Shown here piece by piece: positions 46,175 through 58,815 of a DNA stretch of 64,000 nucleotides; position 1 is the first letter of the stretch, and the number at the start of each line of letters is the position of its first letter. A model generated the notes under the pieces. The model was not told the origin of the DNA, made no database searches, and saw only the letters and a program-made list of their open reading frames with translations. The stretch comes from Ophiobolus disseminans (taxonomy: Eukaryota > Ascomycota > Dothideomycetes > Pleosporales > Phaeosphaeriaceae). The stretch lies in contig MU006226.1 in the NCBI GenBank assembly GCA_010093685.1, forward strand, positions 508,964 through 572,963, given 5' to 3'. A program made the position numbers and the translations under genes.

Positions 46175-48187
46175 ATGAATAACCCTTCCGCAGGTTTTGC
46201 GACCGTCCCAAACACCCTCCTTCTCACCCAACCCACTGCGACCGCCGCACATTCGACCACCACCATCACCGAGAACGTCTTCGCTACCATCAGCGCCGCT
46301 ACCAGCAATCTCGCATCCTCTGCCCCTACTCAATCGACTCCTACCGCGTCCCCAGTACCTCACACCACATCGCAACTCATGGGCCACGCCACTGCAATGT
46401 ACGCAAATGCCGTCAAGCCAGGTCGCATTCGCGGTATCGTCGGTATTGTCGCTGAGATGAACCGGATCCTGAAGTGGATGGTTGGTACTACAGTCGTCGC
46501 TGGCTGACCTTATCACTTAGGCAAGAGGCTACAAGCCGTATCAACTCCGCGCCAGGAGGCGAGGATCCCCGTACATGGCAACGGAAGGTCAATTTGCTCA
46601 AGAGATTCTTCCAGCATGCTATAACCACCGATCCGAAGCTATGTGCCGGTATTGCGCAGGCACAGGAGGCGTTGAAACTTGAGCAGGTAAAGTTACAGGC
46701 TATGAGAGAAGCAGCAGAAGCGACCAGAGCTAAAGAGGTTGACCTGGCGAAGAAGTTTGACGTCAGGTCTAATACATTGAGCCATATGCTCCAGCCACAC
46801 TCTGGGATTGACGGAGAGCGTATATGGGAGGAGCGCTTTAACATGGTCGCGACGGAAGCCCATGATAGCAGACAGCAGCTCCGCAACACCAAGAAGGAGC
46901 TGGATGGGCTGCGTTCGAGACTTGATGACAGGAAGGGAGAGCTCACGGCGACGCATCGATATGCAGATCGACTGAACATTCTTCTTGAGCGTGAGAAGGG
47001 CAAAGTCGAGACTCTTCGCGATAACTCGCAGCTGCAGGCAAAGATAGAAGGAGCTTTATCGAAAGGCAAGGAAGAAGGACAGAACGAGATCAATCGATTG
47101 AACGACGAATCATCTCAAGCACATGCCGAGGGCTCGACACTGCACGACGGTTTTGAGCAGGAGAAGAAAAAAGCAGAAGCTCTGGAGCAGTCTCTTGCAA
47201 CCAATACATCAACATTGGAGGAAGCTTTGGCAAAGAACGAGTCGCAACGCCAATGCCTGGAGACGCAGGAGGAGGACATTCGAGCCCTCAAGGAGCGTAA
47301 CGAAGACCTGGAGAAGCGCCTTGCTGAGCAAGAAGAAGTGGAACGAAGAGGCGCCGCCCTCATCAAGCACGACCAACTAATGGAGGAGGTTCAAGCCGAA
47401 CTGAAGACTTTGACAGCCGAAGCGATTAGGCTTGAAGAATCGAAAGAAGAAATGGCCAGAGACCACGAAGAGCTTCTAATACAAGAATCAATCAAGCGTC
47501 TAGAAGCCGAGGAGAAGCTCGAAGAGCTCAAATCCTCCAAGACCATCACAGCCAGTAAGTCACTTTCCCACCCCATCCCCAAGCAAGCATTAACACCCCC
47601 ACCCAGCCACCACCCCTTCAAAAATCCTCGCTGCTCCCTCGCACACCCCCACACATGGCTCCCAAGGCCTCAACGCCAGCCCCGCGGCTCCATCCTCCCC
47701 TCTCCCCGCACTCCCTAAGTTCACTCCCCGCCGCCAACTCCCCACATCCTCACCCCTCACCTTCCCCGTCGGCAACGAGTTCGAACAAGTCTACTTCACA
47801 CGCGCCGAACAAATCCTCTCCCAATCGCAAGAAAAATTCCTACCGCTCGTGTCTTCTTCTTCTAAGAAGCGCGGTCGCGCACAACAGGCAAACGAGGAGG
47901 ACGACATGACGCCTAGCAAGCGCGCCAAACCCGCTACGGATGTTATGGCCAATGTGCCTATGCTCGCGAGGCCGGCGAGTCATATCCCGCGCTCGACACG
48001 CAAGCGTACCGTCGCGAGCTATAATGAGGCGGAGATGGGTCGTAATGCGCGAGTAGGATCGCCTGAGAAAGAGTCACCTCGAAAGATTGCTGCGGCACGT
48101 CAGGTGTCTGTGTCACCGTCTAAGGCTCGCACTACGCGGCAGGGCTCGCCTGTCAAGAAGGGGCTTGGCGGCGACAAGAAGGTTTAA
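46175..48187 (+). CDS. Coiled-coil protein of unknown function
   Basis: Model: 46175..46473, 46521..47554 and 47607..48187, 637 residues. The second intron has strong signals (GTAAGT, branch CATTAAC, CCCAG). The first is less sure: only a GTGGAT donor gives the right phase for the TTAG acceptor. Residues 1-75 are Ser/Thr-rich, residues about 100-450 are one long Glu/Lys/Leu heptad coiled coil, and the C-terminus is basic and Ser/Pro-rich with RSTRKRT and SPEKESPRK motifs, suggesting a nuclear or cytoskeletal protein. I do not recognise a family. Confidence 0.65.
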
Positions 48188-49007
48188 GGGGGTGGATGGG
48201 CCTGGGGAGAGGGGCGGAGGACTTGAGGAGGTGGTATTGCAGCGTGGGGAATGCTGTGGATGGACGTGAGTGTTGTCGCGGAATATGTTTCACCGCCTAC
48301 GTTTTCTTGTTGTTCTGAGCTGCATGTCCTCACGTGGATTTGTCTGGCGTAAGACAAGATACCTTTTCTCTTTCTTTTGATTAGATTACAAAAGTCGGCT
48401 GTCCTGGAATAGCCATGACACCTGAATGCTCGAGCACTAGTTTATCTGATTCTACTTGTAATGAAAAGTCACTTTGTGCATGCTACAACAATACGTCAAT
48501 GAAGACATATACATAGCCACCTCATCATTCTCGCTTCGAACCCGAATAGCTTCACTGCACTATCACCTCCCCATACCCCATGCGACACAGTGTCCTGGAA
48601 CCATTCGATTACTCACCACCAGAAAGAGAATCTCTTCGCGGCAATACGAGTATCTCCTGGATGAGCCATGAACTGTCATGAATAGTTAGTAGAAGTCGTT
48701 GAGGTAGCTAACGATGAGGACCTATTTTCTCTTTCGTTGTCCCTACACCCGGCTCAACTCAACTCACGCTGGTCAGGTGCGTGGGATGTATGCGTGATAT
48801 GTTGTTGTGTTTGTCATGTCGTTCAAAAGCTATAGTGACAAGATGACTTTGTTTTACTTTGGGCACATGCATTGCTTGCACGAGTATTTGTGGCCCCATA
48901 TAGCCCAGTACATTCGTCTATAGAAATCCAATCATCTAAAGAGCGACTAAGTCATAAAATCATTAACTACCCCAGTAAGCCCATGCGCCATTCCCAAGCC
49001 GCACTTC
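48188..49007. other. Convergent intergenic region
   Basis: 820 bp between the stops of the coiled-coil gene and the HR-PKS. No gene seen; marks the right border of ordinary genes before the biosynthetic cluster. Confidence 0.5.
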
Positions 49008-52000
49008 TTACTCCTTCACCCCAACCGCAAGATCCACCACCTGCGCCGCCAACACACTAATAGTCGTGCGCGCATCCAACAGATCAACCATACTAATCTT
49101 CGACCCCAATCCCTGCAGCAGCCAATTACGGAATTCAGTCGCAATGAGACTGTCCACGCCATGATCCGATACGGAACGGTTCGCGAAAATCATAGACTCG
49201 TCCATCAGCAACATGGCTCCAATGGTGTTCTTCAGAGCGGCGGTAACGAGATCGACGGCGCGTCCGCGCTGCTCGATTTGTTCTGGCCCGGCGGGTGCAG
49301 CGCGCGTTTTCTGCACCGCATCGTCGAAGTCGCGGCGTAGACGCGTGATGGCGGAGCGACTGTCGTCTCCGCCGGATGGGCCTGATGTGTCTCCGTCGCT
49401 GTTAGCGTGTCGGAGTGCGTCGTCCAAGGCCTGCATTATGTGGGAGACACGTGCGTCGCTATGCCATCGGGGTGGAGCGCCGCTGGGAAGACCAAGCTCA
49501 GCGTCCTCTCGCTCCTTGGTGGCCATGTGCGCAGGGTCAACGCAAGTCACATAGCCAGCGGCGGCCAGAGAGTCAATTGTGGCGCCGCTGCATTGCATAG
49601 CAGCCTTTGCGTTGTCGTGGTTCAAGAATGCTGGCTCGAGCAGGCGGAGGAAGTAGCTCTCTGGCACTGTCAACACCTTGTTTCGATCCATCATGTCGAG
49701 CGCGATCTTGTCTGTGCTCAGACGGCCGATATCGTTGATCAACCCGAACTGGGCGGCGGTGGCTGGCAGACCAAGACGGTGACGATAACGAGCAAATTGG
49801 TCCTGGAAGTTGTTGGCTGCCGTGTACGCACCCTGGGTGGCGAACCCAAGTACTGAGAGCAGGGACGTAGTCATGACGAAGAAGTCGAGTGGCATAGCTA
49901 TGGTAGCTTCGTGCAGATTTCGCGTTCCGGAAACCTTAGCTGCAAGGCCATCGCGCCAGCCCTCGAGAGACAATTTGTTGAAAGATATGTCTCGGTATGA
50001 TACAGCGCAGTGAACGACGCCCTTTACAGGCCGACGTGCGGACGCTTCGTTGATGGCCTGTGTGACCTGCTCGCGGCTGGTAAGGTCACAAGCAACAGGT
50101 TCGAGACGCATTCCACGCTCAGCCATCGTGTCGACGAGCGTTTGGGCCTCAGGAGCGCGGGCACCGCGACGGGACAAGACTACAATATCCCGAGCGCCAC
50201 GTTCGCCCATCCACTGGATGATAGATCTGCCCAAACCACTGAGTCCGCCGGTAATGATGTAGCATGCTTCAGGATCGAACGTAGCTGCTGGAGGCGGCGC
50301 CACCATGCGCACCATAGAATTTGGTTTGAACGTGACTACCAATTTACCGAGATGAGTGCCTCTCGAAAAGCTAAGCAGCGTCTGATCGAGCTTGGAGATG
50401 TCTGAGACCGCGTGAGGACGGATGGGGGTAATACGTCCAGCGCGGTAGTGGTCACCCACCGACTGCATGATATCCTGGCCTAGTTGGGGGTCACAGTCAA
50501 CGACGCGATAGAGGTCGAAGGACGAAAAGGTTGCGCCTTTCTGGAACAATTCCAAACCAATTGCTCTGGCGTCCATAACGTCCAGCCGACCGACGTCAAT
50601 CAAGTGACCCAAGGGTGCGAGCGCCTTGACAGTCTCATACAGCATGTCGCCCTGCGAGGTGCTGAGGACTACGTCAAAGCCGTTGTTGCGTCCAGTAGCC
50701 TTCAAGGCACGTGACAGCGCTGCGGCGCCACGCCCCATGAAGACATTCGAGCTTGGCAACCCAACTTCATCAACAAGGAAGCGTACCTTGTCTTGCGAGC
50801 CGGCCATAGCAAAGACATCCGCTCCCTTTGCACGTGCCAGCTGGATCGCGCCGATGCCGAGGCCGCCTGATGCCGACTGGATCAGCACCTTCTGCCCACT
50901 GCGTAGGCGTGCTAGATACTCGAAGGCGTATACAGCCGTCATCAAGACAATTGGCAGAGTAGCCAGACCGACCAGATCATCTTCGGGGCGAGTCTTTTGA
51001 GCGAAGGCAGCAGGTACGCGCACGTAGTTGCCAAAGTGACCTTTGCCTAGGCCAAAGACGCCATCGCCCACAGCGAAACGGCTGGCAGCATCAGAGCCCA
51101 CGCCCGTAACAACGCCGGAGTACTCGGAGGATAGGTTATCAGCGTCGAAGCGACCGGTAGAGAGCGCAACATCTTTCCAGTTCAGACCTACGGCGGCCAC
51201 CTTGACTTCAATGAAGTCGTTTGGTAGCGGTTGCTGGAGGATCTCGGTATACGGGCGGAAGTACAGCGAGCTGAGGATGCCGGGAGTTTCAAAAGCGGCA
51301 CGCACCGGGCCCTGTGAATCAAGTGGCAGCAACTCGGTGCCGTGTGTCGATGGCGTTGTGAGACGCTCTGCATATCCTAGCCCTGCCTCGGGTACCAACC
51401 GACTCACGTTCAGACAGCCACTCTGCCAGGCGAACTCGCGATCCTCGTTGCTCTCACCATCGCTTTCCTGCTGTAGTGCCTGCTCTTGGTCGCTGATGAC
51501 ACGAACGAATTCGGTCACTTCATCCTTGCTAACAATGTTGAAGTCGTCCGCATCAATGTCGATGGAGACGAAGCGACCGGTTGGCGCCTCGGTGGATATG
51601 ATGCGTAGAAGCCCGCCAACAATCGCACCGTCGGGGCTGCGGCCTTGTGCCATACCCGTTGACGTTAGACACACCATGCTGACGGTGTGATGGGCGAGGT
51701 GCTGGAAGATCTCGAGGTGACGCTGATTGGCATCCAGGAGTAGATTCTCGCCGTCGAGGAAAGCAATGACACGCGCATTGGTAGGCACGTCGTGCAGCGA
51801 ACGATCAAGCGACAGCATCTTTGCTTGCAGACCACGGCCTTCCAATTCGCGTGCTAGCTGGTTCAAGAGAGCTGGGGCGCCCTTTGCACCATGGAGCAAC
51901 CAGACGATCTCGGCACTGGCCATGTTGGTCACTCGTTGTTTCTCAATAGCAGTGGAAACTAAGACAGTCGAATGCGTTGTTGGGGACGGGTAATCGTCCA

Positions 52001-55000
52001 ACATAAGTTCCGTTCCCGAAAAGCCCGCGGCGTGTAAGGCTTGATCCCACTCTCCTACACGAAGGAAGGGGCTTTTAGTACGGCCATCTGGGACGCCATG
52101 CCAGTATCCGGCCTGGGCGCCACCGATGAGGCCAACCCATGCGCTGTCTCCTGTAGCTTCGACCAAGACCAACTTGCCGCCTGGTTTGAGAAGCTTCAGT
52201 GCGTTTTCCAGCGCTTTGCTAACGGACGAAGCTGTGTGCACCTTCTGCGAAGCCAGTACCACGTCGTAAACCGGCTGATAGCCCTGTTGCAGCGGATCTT
52301 GCTCAATGTCCAGAGTGGAAAAACTGACATCGCGGTGCGCCACAAGTCGTTCGCGAGCTAATTTCAGGGCGTTCTCGGAGACATCTGTTACGGTGTAGTC
52401 TCTGTAGCGCTTGATGCCGTTGGTGCCACTCAATGTTTCTAGAATAAGATGCGTTATGTCACCTCGTCCGCCTTTGAGCTCCAGAATTCGAAGGTTGGGG
52501 CTGGCATGGCTCATTGAGTCAAAAAGTCTGGTAAGTTGAGGTTGTACGCCTGTGAGAAATAGACTGTCGGTGTAGAAGTCTGCCAATAGTCCGCCCTCAG
52601 CAAGAACGTCTTCGCCAGTCGTAAGATTTCGGGCTATATCTGCCATATTCTGGTGCAAGCGTTGCATCGCCTTTGTCTCAACAAGGTGACTGGTTTCTTG
52701 GTACAAGGCCTGCAACATCTGTCGACGCCTGGGAGGAGAAAGCTGGGACGCTTCGACAACACGGTCTGTCCGACTCTCTACCAGTCTCTTGATCCATGCA
52801 ATGTAGTGACCCGTTGCTTCGGGTGTGTTTGCTTCGCTGCTGCCGCTGCCACCGAAAGTTTCGTAAACATCAACAGCAATTAGCGCCGCTATGGTCTCTA
52901 GGATCTTCAATAATGGCACCTGTGCAACGTTCTCCACAGGCGGCGAGAAGAGCAGTTGAGCCTGGGTCTTGCTGAGGGTGCGGAAGTCGGGTTTGTATAC
53001 CGAACGCGTGAATGGGCTAGCAAAAGCCTTCGTCCGGCCGCTAACTTGTGGCTGATCTTCTAAGCTGTAGCTAATGCACCGCAGATCTTTGATATCGAGC
53101 AGCACTTCGCCGGATTGGCTTTGCAATTGCAGCTGGAGGTAGGCTGCACGAAGTCCTCGGAACTCCCCGTGTGCGGCGGCCAGGCCCCAATGCTGGCCGT
53201 TTCCAGTCCGCACATTCAGCTGCGACATATGAATGGGCACAAATGCGGTTGTTGCCCTATCAATCTGGCCTCCATGGCAAGCAAGAAGACCAAGTTGAAT
53301 CATGGCGTCCAGAGATGCAGGGTGGATCACATAAGCCGACTCTCCTCCTTTAACGGTCGCAGCTGTTGTTTTCAGCCCTAACTTGGCAGAGGCCAGGTTC
53401 TTAGCAGGATCTGCGCGGATCTCAGACAGTGCCTGAAAGGTAGGTCCGTAGCCGAGACCCATTTCCGCGAACTTCTTGTACCATTTGCGTGTGCTTATAG
53501 CTCGGTCTTCGGTATTCGTGCTGATCTTATCGACCTTGATGGGGTTCGCGACAACGTCTGGCTTGATCAGACCGGTGCAATGCTCAGTCCACGTCTCCGA
53601 ATCGCGATCAATGGAGCTGATGGAGAAGCTTGTCCATGCCGGAGCTCGTGCTGTCGCTGAGTCAACAAGTTCCATACTCAGAATAACTTCGATGCCGTGC
53701 TGATCTTCAGGAATTTTTAGCGCTGTCTTGATCTCAACATTGCGGAGCGAGAATGCCTCAACAGACTGTGCGTCTGGAAACTCATCGTACATTTGCGAGG
53801 CCGCTATAATAGCCATAGAAATGTAACCTGCAGCTGGGAAAACAGCATCTGGGAGAAGACGGTGATCAGCGAGCCAGGGCAAGTCCTTCATGCGTAAAAC
53901 ATTGCGGAACTGTGGCCGCAGCTTCGCGCCGCCGGCTATCTTGGACCCTAACAAGTCGTGTCTAGGAACTCGACGGAGGCGGAATTCCTTGCTCTGCCGG
54001 CTTTCGTAATAGCTGATTGGACCATACGTATATTGGTAGGGTGGAAGATCGATGGCGGTGACACCATGCGTCAGCGCATGCTTCGCTCCATATTTCTCAT
54101 CAATAGCATTGACTGCGGCCAGGTCGATTTTGGCATTCATACTAAACAGCATTCCGGCGAGCTGTAACATCGAAGTTCGACTATCCTCGCCTCTTTTCAG
54201 GGTCCCAGCGTATGGGATGGTCTTATTGATACTCTTGAGTATCTGATCCAAGGGGCTTTTCAGCGCAGCGTGGGGTCCAATCTCAACTAAGGCTGCAATT
54301 GCAATGTCTTCTCGTGTCACCAAATTTGCAGCCGCATCTGAGAAACGGACAGGCGACTCAAGATTAGATCTCCAGTATGACGGTGCGACGCTCTCAGATA
54401 TCAAGCTCTTGTCTGGGGTAACAGACGAGACCCATGGAATATGAGGGTACCGATGGCGCACATCGCGTAGTCCGAGCTTGCTGAGATGAGCCAGGCCGCC
54501 CTCGAGTAGTGTATCGTACTCTTCGCCTAGTGCAACCATGTGCCGTGAATGGTACGCATTACCGCCCGTCTTCAGCAACCGATTGAAAACACCTTCCGAA
54601 TCCAGTGTTTTCGAAAGGGTTTCAACAGCCGCCTGCTCACCAGAGAGTGTCACGCTGCCTGGTGAATTGATAGCGGCAACTGTTACATGCTGTTCGATAC
54701 CGCCAAGGTACTTTTCAACCTGCTCGAGGCCTAAACCGACTGCCAGCATGGCGCCTTTTTGCTTGTTGCGAAGGACTGTCTGACCGCGAAAGTAGGCAGT
54801 GGCGATTGATTCGGCAGCTGTAACACGACCTGCGGCATATGCGGCTGCCATCTCACCCGACGAATGACCCACAACGCCTGAGGGATACACGGACCAGGAT
54901 GCAAGCAAGTCTACCAGGCCGATTTGAACCGCCGTGCAGACCGTCTGAGAGATTTCAGGGGTTCCTATTCGATCTTTACTGCAGTTTCCACTGAGGATCT

Positions 55001-57405
55001 CTGTGATTGTCCAGGAAGGGGCCTTAGGTAACGTGCTAAGAACGTAGTCTAGATGTTCAATAGCGGAACGGAAAATGCAATATTCGAATAGTTGCGCGCC
55101 CATAGCGTGCCATTGTGCGCCCTGACCTGTGAACACATAGCCAAGACGTGGGACTTCGGAAGGGCTAGAGGAGACTTTCTGGAGGTCGCCCAGTAGTCCT
55201 TTAGTGACATCGTTCCTGTCCACGATGTGAAACGTGCGTTGGGTAAGCTTGGAACGCCGGTCCGCGAGAGTATAAGCAATGTTTGCCAGCGAATACTGGC
55301 TGATCACTTGGGACAGAGCGCTGATATTTGCTTGCAGAGAAGACTTGTTGTGTGCTGAAAAGGGAAGCAGAACCAATTGACGGGTGCCAGCGTCAGCCTT
55401 TCCTGTCTTCTCCGGCGTACTGACGACAGGACGATGCGCTACAGCGGATGAGCCGTTTCTATACCTGTTCTGGGAGCTAGACGTAGTACCGTTTGCGTGA
55501 CCATTTGCATGGCCATTTGTATGACCATTTGCATGGCCATTTGTATGACCATTTGCATGGCCGTTTGTATGGCCATTAGCGTGTCCATTTGCATGGCCGT
55601 TTATGTGGCCATTAGCGTGTCCATTTGTATGACCATTTTCATGGTGGTGACTGATAGACTGATCAAGACCATTGGTCCTATGGATGGCCGGCGCGACGTA
55701 GTCCGGATACACTTCGTTGACGTGATCGAGGATGCAATGGCCTAGCGACCCTCCGAATCCAGCAGAGGTGACGGAAGCTCGCAGAGGTTTGCCTACAGGC
55801 CACGGGGTAACCTTGGTCACGACCGTCGCTTTGGCCTTCACAAAGTCGATTTTCGGGTTCAAAGTCTCGACACCACGACTGGGTGGTATGACACCTGCTT
55901 CCAGCGCGAGTATGGCTTTGAAAATGCCTGCAAGTGCAGCCGCACCCTCAGTGTGTCCCAGAATTGTCTTGACGGAACCTACGAGCAAGGGATCATCGTC
56001 AGCCCTCCCTGGCCCAAAAACATTGCCAGCCGCGGCTACCTCAAGAGGGTCGCCAACACGCGTGCCCGTACCGTGACACTCGAGGAACGGTGTATCGGAG
56101 GGTTTTAGTCCAGCGTTCTCATACGCCTTGCGTATGATGTCCTCTTGAGCCGGGCCGCTTGGATGTGTGATTCCGCTCGAACGGCCGTTGGCGCCGATTG
56201 CACTGCCTCGGACAAGAACACGGATGGGAGATCCGTCCTGCATGGCTTTTCCTGCTTTTTTCAGGTATATGGCGGCAAACCCTTCGCCGCGGGCATAGCC
56301 GTCGGCCGAAATGTCGAAAGCATGGCTCATGGAGGTTGCAGACAGTGCTCCCAGCTTGTCCATGGCAATTTGCATGGTCGGATCGAGGATCCAGTTGGAC
56401 GAAGCAACGATGGCTGAATCACAGTCACCGTTGCGGATGGCCTGAATGGCCATGTGCAGGCCATACAGGGCCGAAGTACAGGCGCTATCGAGCGTGACGC
56501 TGGGACCACGAAGGTTAAATATGTAGTTGATGCGGTTACTCAACTAAGATCACGGGGTGGGAAGTTAGCAGGGCTCCTAGATAAGAACTGTGATACCTAA
56601 GACGTACCCTAAATAGAGTTAGCAGGAATTCCTAACAGAAGGGCAATACGAAATCAGCGTCTAATCTTAATGTCCTTGTCCAGTAACATCTGCGATGAGA
56701 CGCCAACTTTGTACCTAGAAAATCTTACATATTGTGGCAGACACCAGTAGTGGCATGTGGCCTGGCAAACTCCCAATCACGTTGCTGTACGTAAGAGTTG
56801 TCGTAGGAAATGTCGGCGACATAAACACCTGTGCGAGTGCCGTTGATGCTTTCCCAAGAGTCGCCGGCGCTCTCAAAGGCCTCATACACCACTTCGAGCA
56901 GCTTGCGCTGCGACGCGTCGATCGTCTCCGCCTCGAGGCCGGAGATACCAAAGAAGCTGGGATCGAAGAGGCGAGGATCCTCGCAGACGTAGCCGCCTTT
57001 CGCGGCTGTTGTGCCTGAACATTGACATACAAAGTCAGCATTTGTCTCATTTGTGGGCCGTAGATAGATGTTACGTACCAGGCCGCTCTGGGTTCGGATG
57101 GTACCAGCCCTCGGCCGAGAAACGTGGTGCGGCCCTGTGAGTCAAGTTAGTGAATGTTTGTTGTGCAATGGAACCACGTCAAGTGAAAAGGCTTGAAATG
57201 AATGAAGGGGATTGGATGACATACCAATTTTGGTAGGTGTCTTTTTTGTTGATCAACAGCTCCCAGAGGCCTCGAACGTCCTTGACGCCTCCTGCCCACC
57301 GGCATCCTACAAGCAAGCCGTTAGGAAATGTATCTTCGTTCCATTGATTAGTTGCATACCCATTCCTACAATCGCCATAGGCTCTGGTTGGCTCGTGTCC
57401 TTCAT
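49008..57405 (-). CDS. Highly reducing type I polyketide synthase (KS-AT-DH-cMT-ER-KR-ACP)
   Basis: Model on the minus strand: 57405..57360, 57306..57225, 57134..57079, 57014..56729, a single-nucleotide exon at 56608, and 56543..49008; about 2668 residues. KS starts at AIVGMGCRWAGG, with active Cys about 179 ([10 protein letters not shown]) and His in [13 protein letters not shown] 12-copy NGHx linker follows (460-507). [16 protein letters not shown] about 718. [17 protein letters not shown] about 1048. c[13 protein letters not shown] about 1511, atypical. [18 protein letters not shown] about 2051. [13 protein letters not shown] about 2258 plus YTAANNF. ACP: HGVDSL about 2618. No thioesterase, so release needs another protein or spontaneous cyclisation. 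Product: reduced, possibly methylated polyketide. Cytosolic. Confidence 0.92.
55494..55637 (-). repeat. 12-bp minisatellite encoding an NGHx linker in the PKS
   Basis: Twelve consecutive 12-bp units encode Asn-Gly-His followed by Thr, Ala or Ile. The array lies between KS and AT. The units differ mainly at wobble positions and the fourth residue, so copies have diverged slightly while the reading frame is kept. Confidence 0.95.
56544..56728 (-). other. Two introns flanking a predicted 1-nt exon in the PKS
   Basis: Exon 4 ends with the first two bases of a codon (56729) at a GTAAGA donor. Exon 6 starts with TTG (56543) after TTAG. Direct joining breaks the frame by one base. Intron 56728..56609 ends with CTGCTAACTCTATTTAG; a single G (56608) follows, then a GTACGT donor starts intron 56607..56544, with branch CTGCTAAC. 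Using that G restores ATG-TTG and the KS sequence [12 protein letters not shown]. Confidence 0.55.
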
Positions 57406-58815
57406 GTTGTTCTAGTCGACAACAGCAGCGTCGAAAGGTGTTGAACTGTTAAAACGAACTGCTTGCATTTGCAAGGTTGCTCTTATATCTAGGTACCAGC
57501 TCTGTATACATATACTGGGCAACTCGGAAGATGCGTGCGTGGGATGGATCGCAATCAGACATACGCAGTGGATACGTAACCGATGGTCGAGCGATACTCG
57601 ACCGGTCCTACCACCTCAACCCATGCCTTCGCTGTGTTGACCGGTCTTCCACGATGGAAGTGCACAGTCGGAGAAACATACACGCATGCCTGTGGCGTGC
57701 GACAGGCCAACCATGATGGGTAATACACCCGTGACATCTCGGTCCGGCTGATGAGCCACGCCCGTTGGTCTACCTCCCTATCTGTGTACTTACCGGTACA
57801 CTGCGAATGCGTTGACGTGATGAATAAGATAGAAAGATGTGTGGCCCATAAGATCTCGGCCGAGCTGAGAAGACAAAACGTGATAGTCATGATGGCCTGG
57901 TCCGACCGAATTTCGTCGGCGCACATTGTCTCGCTGATGAAGCTGAGGATTTTCGGAGCGGCTGTTTCTAGGAGTCGGATATCGGCGAATGTGAGCTCCG
58001 TAGCCAATCAGAGTAGCCATGCGTTGATGAGGTACCTGTTCTTTCTTAAGGAGTGCACCGGTTGAGATCAGCCCAGATTTACTCGTCCGAACCGGATGTA
58101 CACCAAATGTATCATACAATATCAATGGCTGCAGATGTGCGCGGAGCACGTCGTCGGTTTGGTGTTTGGTGCCAAGGATCTGACGGCCGATCGCCGACCC
58201 GAAAGCGCCGCTAGTGCAATTGGACCTGCGCTGGTGCGCGTACACCTCGTTCTTGTGCGTACAGTACGGAACGCACTCCGAGGTTCTTCCAGACGTCATC
58301 TTCATGGCCACGGCCCACATTGAAGTGAGCTTGCTGCATCGCACCCCCGAGGTGCGCTTGCTCTAAAACCTGACTGTGAAAGTCTTGGAAGGTGTCGATC
58401 GCCGAACCGATGCCCGTGAAATGTCGGCCGACAGCCGACAGTTTCATGCTGGCTTGCAGCAAGGCTTACCCCCACACCTTCACACACAGTTGCGAAGATA
58501 AACAGCATCGGTCCGACACGTCCCATTATTCTTCGACAACGCCGATCTCATTAGCGTCGGCCGTCGTAAGAATGTATGATGTGAGATTATCAACATCATG
58601 GGTTGGCCGTCTGTATGTCAGCTCTTCGCCGACGCATCGTGAACGGGCGGCGGCCGACAGTCGCGGCGACTACATCGTAGCCACAAGACCTCATCGAGCG
58701 GTATAAGGAAGAAGTGCTCGTACCAATATCACAGGAGCTCGGGACATCATCTTTGGTGGCAATAGACTTTCCATCCAACTAGTTCAACTCATATCAGACC
58801 ATTTCAAAACCAGCC
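57406..58815. promoter_or_regulatory. Divergent promoter of PKS and O-methyltransferase with five CGGCCG palindromes
   Basis: The 1.4-kb region between the two start codons has no convincing gene. CGGCCG cores occur at 57857, 58184, 58425, 58558 and 58651; two are extended to TCGGCCGA (57856-57863, 58424-58431). Inverted CGG triplets are the usual target of Zn2Cys6 dimers, and a Zn2Cys6 gene lies 2 kb away. Binding is inferred. Confidence 0.5.

Noticed and set aside
57555..58344. Minus-strand frames of 150 and 184 codons in the PKS/OMT spacer
   Set aside because: No recognisable domain; they overlap in different frames in what must be a shared promoter.
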